Below, piece by piece: positions 55,529 to 62,852 of a DNA stretch of 64,000 nt (position 1 is the first letter of the stretch; each line of letters begins with the position of its first letter). A model generated the notes under the pieces. That model searched no databases, was not told where the DNA came from, and was given only the letters and a program-made list of their open reading frames with translations. This stretch comes from an uncultured Collinsella sp. Its GTDB lineage: Bacteria > Actinomycetota > Coriobacteriia > Coriobacteriales > Coriobacteriaceae. The position numbers and the translations under genes are program-made. Where the stretch lies: assembly GCA_902493535.1 (NCBI GenBank), contig CABUQG010000002.1, positions 1-64,000 on the forward strand, in the 5' to 3' direction.

Positions 55529-56428
55529 GTGTCCGATCGTCCCAAGGCATCTGCTCCCAAGACGCCTGCGCGTAAAGCTGCCACTGCGGGAGCGCCTGCA
55601 GCGAAGAGCGGTTCCGGTTCGTGGCTGGCGGGCTTTATTACCCGTGCCGCCGCCGGTATCGTCTACGCCGTTGTCTTTATCCTGTGCCTGGTTTTGGGTA
55701 TCGTGCCCACGGCCATCTTTGTTTCCGTCATGAGCGGTCTGTGCTGCTATGAGTTTTTCCGTATGACAAGGCTCGATGGCAAGATGGCTAACGAGCGCAT
55801 GGGTATCGCTGCTGCCGTGCTCTTTCCGCTGTCGGCGTTGGGCGATTCGATGCTGCTGAATGCCCTGCTTTTTGCCCTGATGCTCGCTGTGGGCATTTGG
55901 TATGTCTGGTCGCCGCGTACCCGCATATCCGATGTTGCCGTGACACTCATGGGTCCCATCTACACCGGTTTTATGCTGTCGGCTATCGTGCTGCTGCGCG
56001 ATGCCGTGCCCGGTTTTGCCGGCGCCCTGCTTTCGGTGGGTGTTTGCGCGTCTCTCTGGGTCTCCGATTCGTTTGCCTATATCGTGGGTAGCCGTATCGG
56101 CAAACACAAGATGGTTCCCAAGATCTCTCCCAAAAAGAGCTGGGAGGGGTTTGTTGGCGGCATCCTGGGCTCGGTTTTGATTTGGCTCATCCTGTGGGCG
56201 ACGCATTTCTTCAAGCTCAGCCTGCCCTATGCGCTGCTGTGCGGCGTGGTCGTGTCCATTCTGGGCGTTATCGGCGACCTTATCGAGTCGCGCATCAAGC
56301 GCGGTGTGGGCGTCAAGGATTCCGGCAACCTTATCCCGGGCCACGGCGGCATGCTCGATCGTAGCGATTCGCTTATCTTCGGCTGCATCACCGCGCAGCT
56401 GATGCTGATGATCGGAGGCGTGCTGTAA
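55529..56428 (+). CDS. cdsA: Phosphatidate cytidylyltransferase
   Basis: A 299-residue integral membrane enzyme that makes CDP-diacylglycerol. About eight hydrophobic segments are seen after a polar, Ala/Lys-rich N-terminus of 30 residues. The family signature near the C-terminus is SRIKRGVGVKDSGNLIPGHGGMLDRSDS (RxxKxKDxxxxxPGHGGxxDRxDS). The SPKKSWEGFVGG motif lies ahead of it. GTG start two bases after uppS; its stop overlaps the dxr start (TAATG). Confidence 0.95.
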   Translation: MSDRPKASAPKTPARKAATAGAPAAKSGSGSWLAGFITRAAAGIVYAVVFILCLVLGIVPTAIFVSVMSGLCCYEFFRMTRLDGKMANERMGIAAAVLFPLSALGDSMLLNALLFALMLAVGIWYVWSPRTRISDVAVTLMGPIYTGFMLSAIVLLRDAVPGFAGALLSVGVCASLWVSDSFAYIVGSRIGKHKMVPKISPKKSWEGFVGGILGSVLIWLILWATHFFKLSLPYALLCGVVVSILGVIGDLIESRIKRGVGVKDSGNLIPGHGGMLDRSDSLIFGCITAQLMLMIGGVL

Positions 56429-57615
56429 TGTCATTCCAGACGACGTATGGCCCCGATGGACGCCTCCGTGTTGCCATCCTGGGTTGTACCGGCTCCATCG
56501 GCACCCAGGCGCTCGATGTGTGCCGCCAGCATGCCGATCGCCTGCAGGTGACGGCGCTGTCCGTTAACTCCAGCACCTCCGAGCTTGTTGCCGCTGCCCG
56601 CGAGTTCTCGGTTCCGGCGGTTGCCGTGGCCGATGTCGCTCATGGCGATGACGCCGTGCTGCAGGAGTTGCCCGAGGGAACGAAGCTTGGCCTTGGCGCG
56701 CAGGCGGTTTGCGAGCTCGCGCGTCGCGACGATGTCGACTGCGTGCTCGTTGCTATTGTGGGCGCCGCTGGTCTCGAGGCGAGCCATGCGGCCTTGACCT
56801 CAAATAAGCGTCTTGCCCTTGCCAACAAGGAGTCCCTCGTCGTCGGCGGCGACTTGCTTATGCCGTTGACGCAACCGGGCCAGCTTATTCCAGTCGACTC
56901 TGAGCACTCCGCCATCTACCAGTGCTATCTGGGGGAGAACCCACGCGAGGCTCATTGTATTTGGCTCACCTGCTCGGGCGGTCCGTTCTTTGGCCGCACC
57001 CGCGACGAGCTCGACCGCGTGACGCGTGCCGATGCCCTCGCACATCCCACGTGGGCCATGGGTGCCAAGATCACCATCGACTCCGCCACCCTCATGAACA
57101 AGGGCCTGGAGCGCATTGAGGCCATGCATCTGTTTAACTGCGACCTCGATTTCATTAACGTGGTCGTGCAGCGTCAGTCCAAGATTCACTCTATGGTCGA
57201 GTTCGCCGACGGCTCCGTGATGGCGCATCTCGGTGCTTCCGACATGCGTATTCCCATCCAGTTCGCGTTCTCGTATCCCGAGCGTTGGGATACCCCGGCG
57301 CCTCGTATCGATTTCCGCGAGCTGGGGCAGCTCACGTTTGATGCTGCCGACATGGATACCTTCCGCTGTCTGGCACTGGCCGAACGTGCCGGCAAGACGG
57401 GTGGCACCATGCCGTGCGTGCTCAATGCCGCCAACGAGGTCGCCGTCGATGCCTTCCTGCACGATGGCTGCAGCTTTACCGATATCGATCGCATTGTGGA
57501 ATCCTGCATGGATTCCCACGATATGCAGGCGGTCGATTCGTTTGAGCAGCTTCACGACATCGATGCATGGGCGCGTGAAAAGGCTGCGCAGGTGCTCGCC
57601 GCAACCCGTTCCTAA
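56428..57615 (+). CDS. dxr: 1-deoxy-D-xylulose 5-phosphate reductoisomerase
   Basis: A 395-residue NADPH enzyme for the second step of the MEP isoprenoid pathway. The cofactor site begins RVAILGCTGSIGTQALDV. LANKESLVVGGDLL, PVDSEHSAIYQCYLGE (metal ligands Asp and Glu), CSGGPF and HPTWAMGAKITIDSATLMNKGLE (core MGxKIxIDSATxMNKGLE) match the family. It overlaps cdsA by one base. ispG later in the operon belongs to the same pathway. Confidence 0.96.
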   Translation: MSFQTTYGPDGRLRVAILGCTGSIGTQALDVCRQHADRLQVTALSVNSSTSELVAAAREFSVPAVAVADVAHGDDAVLQELPEGTKLGLGAQAVCELARRDDVDCVLVAIVGAAGLEASHAALTSNKRLALANKESLVVGGDLLMPLTQPGQLIPVDSEHSAIYQCYLGENPREAHCIWLTCSGGPFFGRTRDELDRVTRADALAHPTWAMGAKITIDSATLMNKGLERIEAMHLFNCDLDFINVVVQRQSKIHSMVEFADGSVMAHLGASDMRIPIQFAFSYPERWDTPAPRIDFRELGQLTFDAADMDTFRCLALAERAGKTGGTMPCVLNAANEVAVDAFLHDGCSFTDIDRIVESCMDSHDMQAVDSFEQLHDIDAWAREKAAQVLAATRS

Positions 57616-57640
57616 CCCATAAGGATTGCTTTTTCGTTTT

Positions 57641-59002
57641 ATGGATACTGTTCTGAGCGTTCTCTCATCGGTCTTTTGGGGCCTGCTGATGCTTTCCGTC
57701 CTCGTGTTTTTGCACGAGGGCGGCCACTTTTTGGCGGCGCGTGCCTGCGGCGTCCGTGTGACCGAGTTCTTTTTGGGCCTGCCGTGCCGCTTTGACATCC
57801 ATTACACGTCGCGTCGCATTGGAACCAAGTTTGGCGTGACCCCGCTGCTGCTGGGTGGCTACGCTGCCATCTGCGGTATGGATCCGACCGATGTCTCGTG
57901 CGCCGATCGCGTGCTCGCGGCTATCTATCGTCATGGTCGCGTGACCGTGGCCGACCTTGCTGTCGAGCTCGAGCTTTCCGAGGAGGATGTGCTCGAGGCT
58001 TGTGCTCTGTTGCTGGGCTGGGGCTCCATCGCTCCCTGGTATGAGGAAGGGGAGAAACCCTCGCCGAGCTACTATCCCACCAAGTATCAGACGCTGCCGC
58101 GAGACGCGGCGGGTTACACCACCTTTGACGGCCGCCGGTTCGATCGAGAGCATGCGACTGCCGAGGGCGATGTGTGGGAGCTGCCGTGCGGCGAGGCCGA
58201 GTTCCTTGCGCAAGAACGTTCGCACACCTATCTTGGCCAGGGCTTTCTCAAGCGCGCCTTTATGCTGCTCGCGGGTATTATTGTCAATATCTTGACGGGC
58301 TTTTTGCTCCTTATGAGTATCTATTCCATTGCGGGTGTCACCGTGCCGATGGATACCAACGTGATCGGTCAGGTTGACGAGGGGTCTATTGCCGCCAAGG
58401 CGGGTATCGAGGGCGGCGATGCGATCCTTTCGGTTGACGGAGTATCGTGCTCTACCTGGATGGACGTTTACGATGCCATCGGCAAGGCCGCCGGTAAGGA
58501 CGATATCGCCATTGAGTATGAGCGCGACGGCAAGCAGCATTCGACCTCGGTTGCGCTCAAAAAGGACGAGCGCCTAGGTGTGTATGCCTCTACGCAGGTG
58601 GTCCGTTTAGACCCCGTCACGTCGGCTCGCCTGTCGTTCTCCTATGTCGCGCAGACGGCGGAGGGCGTGATGCGCCTGCTCCAGCCGCAGCATACGATGG
58701 AGATTCTCGATCAGTCTTCTTCGATCGTGGGTATTAGCGTTATGTCCTCAAAGGCTGCTGCTGCCGGCCCTGCCACGTTCCTTTCGTTTGCCGCCCTCAT
58801 TTCGTTCTCGCTTGGCTTTATGAACCTGCTGCCCATCCCACCACTCGATGGCGGCAAGCTGGTCATCGAGATCATTCAAAAGATTGTGGGCCGCGAGCTT
58901 CCGCTCAAGGTCCAGACGATTGTGAGCTATGTGGGCATCGCGCTCTTTGCGCTTCTGTTTGTCTATATGCTTCGTTCCGACATCCTTCGATTTATTCTGT
59001 AG
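57641..59002 (+). CDS. rseP: RseP-type site-2 metalloprotease with an inserted winged-helix-like segment
   Basis: A 453-residue intramembrane zinc protease. The HExxH motif is FLHEGGHFLAARA (His25-His29 from this start), in the first membrane helix. LLGGYAAICGM corresponds to the usual PLGGYV loop. Between it and the next membrane helix (LGQGFLKRAFMLLAGIIVNIL) lie about 115 residues instead of the usual 20-40. The insert includes DRVLAAIYRHGRVTVADLAVE (part) and LSEEDVLEACALLLGWG, which looks like a winged helix. One PDZ domain (about 233-305) and the NLLPIPPLDGG motif follow. An in-frame TTG at 57626 is too close to AAGGA, so ATG 57641 is used. It lies between dxr and ispG. Confidence 0.9.
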   Translation: MDTVLSVLSSVFWGLLMLSVLVFLHEGGHFLAARACGVRVTEFFLGLPCRFDIHYTSRRIGTKFGVTPLLLGGYAAICGMDPTDVSCADRVLAAIYRHGRVTVADLAVELELSEEDVLEACALLLGWGSIAPWYEEGEKPSPSYYPTKYQTLPRDAAGYTTFDGRRFDREHATAEGDVWELPCGEAEFLAQERSHTYLGQGFLKRAFMLLAGIIVNILTGFLLLMSIYSIAGVTVPMDTNVIGQVDEGSIAAKAGIEGGDAILSVDGVSCSTWMDVYDAIGKAAGKDDIAIEYERDGKQHSTSVALKKDERLGVYASTQVVRLDPVTSARLSFSYVAQTAEGVMRLLQPQHTMEILDQSSSIVGISVMSSKAAAAGPATFLSFAALISFSLGFMNLLPIPPLDGGKLVIEIIQKIVGRELPLKVQTIVSYVGIALFALLFVYMLRSDILRFIL

Positions 59003-59015
59003 GGGAGTGTTTGGA

Positions 59016-60098
59016 TTGTCTTTATCCCATCCTTTGCCTCGCGAGTTGACGCGCCCCGTGCATGTGGGCGGTGTGCAGATCGGTGGCGGCGCGCCGGTGG
59101 TCGTCCAATCCATGACCTGCACCGATACCGCTGACGTCCAGGCAACGCTTGCGCAAGTGTGCGCGTTGGCGCAGGCTGGCTGCGATATCGTGCGCGTGAG
59201 CGTGCCCACCGAGGCCGCGCTTGAGGGTTTCCGCACCATCTGTGCCGAGTCTCCGGTGCCGATCGTCGCCGATATTCACTTTAACCATAAGCTCGCCATC
59301 GGTGCCGTCGAGGCTGGTGCCGCCAAGCTTCGCATCAATCCCGGCAATATCGGCGATTGGGCTAAGGTCGATGCCGTCATCGACGCCGCCGGCGCTGCGG
59401 GCTGTGCGATTCGCATCGGTGTCAACGCCGGCTCACTCGAGCAGGATATCGCTGAGCGCGACGAGCTTACGCAGCCCGAGAAGCTCGTGATGTCGAGCGA
59501 GCGCTTCGTCAAGCACTTTGAGGACCGCGGTTTTACGAACATTGTGCTTTCGGCCAAGGCCCATAGCGTGCAAACGACGCTTGATACCTATCGAGCCCTG
59601 TCGCGTGAGATTCCCCACGTTCCGCTTCACCTGGGCGTGACGGAGGCGGGGACCAAGCTCCAGGGCACCATCAAGAGCTCTGTAGGCTTGGGTATCTTGC
59701 TTTCCGAAGGCATTGGCGACACCATGCGTGTGTCGCTCACAGCCGATCCGGTTGAGGAGCCGCCGGTTGCATGGGGTATTCTGCAGTCGTTGGGCCTGCG
59801 TCGCCGTGGCCCCGAGATTGTCTCGTGCCCCACATGCGCCCGCTGCCAGGTTAACCTGATTCCCATTGCCGAGGAGGTTACCGAGCGGCTTAAGAACTAC
59901 TCCGCGCCGCTTTCGATCGCTGTGATGGGATGTGCCGTTAATGGCCCCGGCGAGGCTTCTGATGCCGATCTGGGCGTTGCTTGCGGACGTGGTCAGGCCT
60001 TGCTCTTTTCGCATGGCCTGATCATTGGTAAAGTAGCTGAGGATCAAATTGTCGACGCGCTTATGGCAGAGGTCGACAAGCTTATTGAGGAGAAATAA
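59016..60098 (+). CDS. ispG: 4-hydroxy-3-methylbut-2-enyl diphosphate synthase
   Basis: A 360-residue iron-sulfur enzyme of the MEP pathway. The TIM barrel begins HVGGVQIGGGAPVVVQSMTCTDTADV. ADIHFNHKLA and RINPGNIGDW are conserved, and the cluster cysteines are in SCPTCARCQ and the later MGCAVNGPGEASDADLGVA (core VMGCxVNGPGE). The frame runs upstream to 58929, but TTG 59016 has an AGGGGAG site and suits the family start. It follows rseP by 13 bases and abuts proS. Confidence 0.95.
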   Translation: MSLSHPLPRELTRPVHVGGVQIGGGAPVVVQSMTCTDTADVQATLAQVCALAQAGCDIVRVSVPTEAALEGFRTICAESPVPIVADIHFNHKLAIGAVEAGAAKLRINPGNIGDWAKVDAVIDAAGAAGCAIRIGVNAGSLEQDIAERDELTQPEKLVMSSERFVKHFEDRGFTNIVLSAKAHSVQTTLDTYRALSREIPHVPLHLGVTEAGTKLQGTIKSSVGLGILLSEGIGDTMRVSLTADPVEEPPVAWGILQSLGLRRRGPEIVSCPTCARCQVNLIPIAEEVTERLKNYSAPLSIAVMGCAVNGPGEASDADLGVACGRGQALLFSHGLIIGKVAEDQIVDALMAEVDKLIEEK

Positions 60099-61820
60099 AT
60101 GACCCGAGCAATGTATATGTCTAAGCTCTATGCGCCGACGCTTAAAGAGGATCCGGCGGACGCTGAGCTCGCCAGCCACCGCCTGCTGCTCCGTGCCGGC
60201 ATGATCCGCAAGGAGGCCGCCGGTCTGTATTCCTACCTGCCGCTCGCATGGCGCTCGATTCGCAAGATCGAGAACATCGTGCGCGACGAGATGGATGCCG
60301 CCGGTGCCCAGGAGCTTATGATGCCTATCATGGTCGACGCCGAGTTGTGGCGTGAGTCCGGCCGCATTGACGCCTATGGCAAGGAGCTTGTGCGCTTTGA
60401 TGACCGCCACGGCCGCGAGTTTGTTCTCGGACCCACGCACGAGGAGACCGTGACTGCCCTGGTGCGCAATGAGCTGCGTTCCTACAAGCAGCTGCCGGTG
60501 AACCTCTATCACATCCAGGATAAGTTCCGCGACGAGTTCCGTCCCCGCTTTGGCCTGATGCGCGGTCGCGAGTTCATCATGAAGGACGCCTACAGCTTCT
60601 CTGCCACGCAGGAGAGTCTGCAGGAGGAGTACGACAAGATGAAGCAGGCCTACGCCAACATCTGCGAGCGCTGCTACATCAAGGCTCTGCCCGTTGTCGC
60701 CGACTCCGGCGAGATCGGCGGCGACACTTCCGTCGAGTACATGGCTCTGGCCGACGCCGGCGAGGCTTCGCTCGTCTACTGCGACGATTGTGGCTTCGCT
60801 GCCGACGATGAGGCCGCAAGCACCAAGGTCGTTGTGACTGAGGGCCCCGGCGACGGTACGCTCACCAAGGTCGAGACTCCGGGCATGGGCACCATCGAAG
60901 CTGTTGCTAAGTTCTTTGGCTTCCCCGAGAACGGCACGCGCAAGTCGCTGGCACTCATCGACGCAGAGGGCAAGCCTGTCGTGGCCATTGTTCCGGGCGA
61001 CCACGAGCTCAACGACTGTAAGGCCGAGCATGTCTTTGGCAAGGGTTATCGCATGATGACCGACGAGGAGCTCCAGACCTACGGTCTGCACAAGGGCTTT
61101 ATCGGTCCGGTTAACCTGCCCGATGGCATTCGTCTGGTGTGCGACGAGAGCCTGCGCGATTCCAAGCAGTGGGCCTGCGGTGCCAACGAGGTCGATTATC
61201 ACTTTACCGGTGCCTGCCCCGAGCGCGACTTTACCGTCGATGAGTGGGCCGATCTGGTCACCGTTGTCGCCGGCGACCCCTGCCCGCACTGCGGCAAGCC
61301 GCTCTCTGCTGCCCGCGGCATCGAGGTCTCTCAGGTCTTCCAGCTGGGCACCAAGTATTCCGAGGCCATGGGTGCCACCTTTATGGACGAGGACGGCAAG
61401 GAGAAGCCGCTCATTATGGGCTGCTACGGCGTTGGTGTGTCCCGCTCGCTCGCTGCCGTCGTGGAGCAGCACAACGACGAGCATGGCATTGTCTGGCCGG
61501 TGTCCGTTGCCCCGTACGAGGTCGCGGTGATTCCGCTCGATCCCAAGAAGGAGGAGTGCGCTACCGTCTGCGAGCAGATCGTTGATGGCCTGTGCGCCGA
61601 GGGTATCGAGGTCGTCGTCGATGACCGTGACGAGCGTCCCGGCTTTAAATTTGCCGACAACGACCTTATGGGCTTCCCGTATCAGGTCGTTCTGGGTAAG
61701 CGTGGCCTCAAGAACGGCACCGTCGAGCTCAAGGACCGTGCTACGGGTGAGCGCGAGGACGTGGCGATCGACGAGGTCGTCGCCAAGGTCGCCGAGCTTG
61801 TGAAGGCGGCACGCCGTTAA
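60099..61820 (+). CDS. proS: Prolyl-tRNA synthetase, bacterial type
   Basis: A 573-residue class II synthetase. Motif 1 region AGLYSYLPLAWRSIRKIENIVRDEM, motif 2 with FRDEFRPRFGLMRGREFIMKDAYSF, and motif 3 with GCYGVGVSRSLAAVVEQ are intact. Between motifs 2 and 3 lies the editing INS domain (about 225-400, ending before GTKYSEAMGA), typical of the bacterial form. CDDCGFAAD and CPHCGKPL could bind zinc. The C-terminal anticodon domain follows. ATG directly follows the ispG stop (TAAATG). Last gene of the pyrH run, with a strong terminator behind it. Confidence 0.96.
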   Translation: MTRAMYMSKLYAPTLKEDPADAELASHRLLLRAGMIRKEAAGLYSYLPLAWRSIRKIENIVRDEMDAAGAQELMMPIMVDAELWRESGRIDAYGKELVRFDDRHGREFVLGPTHEETVTALVRNELRSYKQLPVNLYHIQDKFRDEFRPRFGLMRGREFIMKDAYSFSATQESLQEEYDKMKQAYANICERCYIKALPVVADSGEIGGDTSVEYMALADAGEASLVYCDDCGFAADDEAASTKVVVTEGPGDGTLTKVETPGMGTIEAVAKFFGFPENGTRKSLALIDAEGKPVVAIVPGDHELNDCKAEHVFGKGYRMMTDEELQTYGLHKGFIGPVNLPDGIRLVCDESLRDSKQWACGANEVDYHFTGACPERDFTVDEWADLVTVVAGDPCPHCGKPLSAARGIEVSQVFQLGTKYSEAMGATFMDEDGKEKPLIMGCYGVGVSRSLAAVVEQHNDEHGIVWPVSVAPYEVAVIPLDPKKEECATVCEQIVDGLCAEGIEVVVDDRDERPGFKFADNDLMGFPYQVVLGKRGLKNGTVELKDRATGEREDVAIDEVVAKVAELVKAARR

Positions 61821-61850
61821 TCGGCGATTTCGCTTGTAGTTCGATATACG

Positions 61851-61900
61851 GGACGGCCCCGCATTTCTCCAGATAGGGGAGATGCGGGGCCGTCCTTTTA
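61851..61900 (+). terminator. Terminator after proS
   Basis: GGACGGCCCCGCAT and ATGCGGGGCCGTCC form a 14-bp perfect stem, extended inside by TTCTCC/GGGGAG, then TTTT. Very stable. Confidence 0.92.
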
Positions 61901-61924
61901 TCTTGTCGGCGTACTCAATCGCTA

Positions 61925-61968
61925 AAAGGAAACCCCACAGCCCATGCGAGCTGCGGGGTTTCCTTTGT
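61925..61968 (-). terminator. Terminator of the phosphotransferase gene
   Basis: AAAGGAAACCCC-ACAGC and GCTG-CGGGGTTTCCTTT pair with one A-C mismatch around CCATGCGA. On the minus strand it ends with TTTCCTTTT, so it most likely terminates the gene at 61999-62763, back to back with the proS terminator. Confidence 0.8.
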
Positions 61969-61998
61969 GCCTCCGATGCGAAATAAATCGCTCAGATA

Positions 61999-62763
61999 TT
62001 ACTGATAATCGACGACGTCGATCCAGTTCTTCAGGAACTCATCGTTCACGTTGCGCTTACGAGCGAGCTCGGAAGCGGCGACGATGCTCGTCCACTGACG
62101 CACGACCTGCATGGGCATGTCGGCGCGGTCGCAGTAGAGCTCCAGATAAGCCTCGGCCTGGTCCTTGCTGTTGAGGGCAAAGAGCAGGTAGGTGGTGGCA
62201 ACGTCGGCAGCAGGGGAGCCCTGGGTAGCGTGTGCCCAGTCGCACACATAGAGCTGGCCGTCGTCGCCGACGATGACGTTGGAGGGGTTGAAGTCGCCGT
62301 GGCAGACCTTGAACTCCTTGGTCATACCGTCCAGACGCTCCTGAAGGTTGTAACGCGTGGTGGCATTGAGCTGATCAAGGCTGTCGATCATGCGGGCGAA
62401 CTTGTCGCGCTGACGGTTGAGCAGCGGGGAGGTGTAGCCGTGGATCTCGATCTGGAGGTCGACGAACATCTCGAGGTACTCACCGAAGCGCTGGGGCTCG
62501 GCAGTCATCTTCTCGGCAAGGGTGGTGCCCGGAACCTTCTCGGTCACGAGCGCCCAGCCGTTGGCGTTCTCGAGCTGGGAAACCTCGAGAGCCTTGGGGC
62601 TGCGGATGCCGCACTCATTGATGCGGGCAAGATTCAAAGCCTCGTTGAACACGTCGGAGACAGGCTTGGTCTCGTTAAAGACCTTGACGATCTTGTCGCC
62701 CAGGTCGTAAACGACCTTGTTGCCACGGCGGACGAGCTCGGTCTTGGAATCGGGTAGCAGCAT
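61999..62763 (-). CDS. Aminoglycoside-phosphotransferase-fold kinase of unknown substrate
   Basis: A 254-residue protein of the APH/choline-kinase-like fold. The catalytic loop is VCHGDFNPSNVIV (Asp and Asn), and the DFG-equivalent metal site is LYVCDWAHATQGSPAADVA (Asp). An N-terminal lobe has VVYDLGDKIVKVFNE with the probable ATP-binding lysine, and WALVTEKVPG at the hinge. The substrate cannot be told: relatives act on sugars, choline, amino sugars or antibiotics, and nothing here singles out resistance. The start at 62763 has an AAAGGAT site. It is downstream of adhE on the same strand, separated by an 89-base gap with a strong hairpin. Confidence 0.8.
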   Translation of the reverse strand: MLLPDSKTELVRRGNKVVYDLGDKIVKVFNETKPVSDVFNEALNLARINECGIRSPKALEVSQLENANGWALVTEKVPGTTLAEKMTAEPQRFGEYLEMFVDLQIEIHGYTSPLLNRQRDKFARMIDSLDQLNATTRYNLQERLDGMTKEFKVCHGDFNPSNVIVGDDGQLYVCDWAHATQGSPAADVATTYLLFALNSKDQAEAYLELYCDRADMPMQVVRQWTSIVAASELARKRNVNDEFLKNWIDVVDYQ

Positions 62764-62796
62764 GGTTGCATCCTTTCAACGATGCGATAGAAGCGA

Positions 62797-62833
62797 CGGC
62801 GGGGGTGTGTGAAACACCCGTGCACCCCCGCCG
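62797..62833. terminator. Strong GC hairpin between adhE and the phosphotransferase gene
   Basis: CGGCGGGGGTG and CACCCCCGCCG form an 11-bp perfect stem. On the minus strand the T-run (TTTTTT) comes before, not after, the stem, so it is not a canonical intrinsic terminator. It may end adhE transcription by another route or stabilise its 3' end. Confidence 0.5.
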
Positions 62834-62852
62834 CAAAAAACCGTGCTAAAAA

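Noticed and set aside
59433..61484. Minus-strand open frame of 683 codons over ispG and proS
   Set aside because: Shadow of conserved genes; low-complexity Leu/Val/Gly/Ala translation and no promoter or start signal.
61999..62763. Antibiotic resistance gene
   Set aside because: The APH fold is shared by many metabolic kinases; nothing in sequence or context supports aminoglycoside or macrolide modification.
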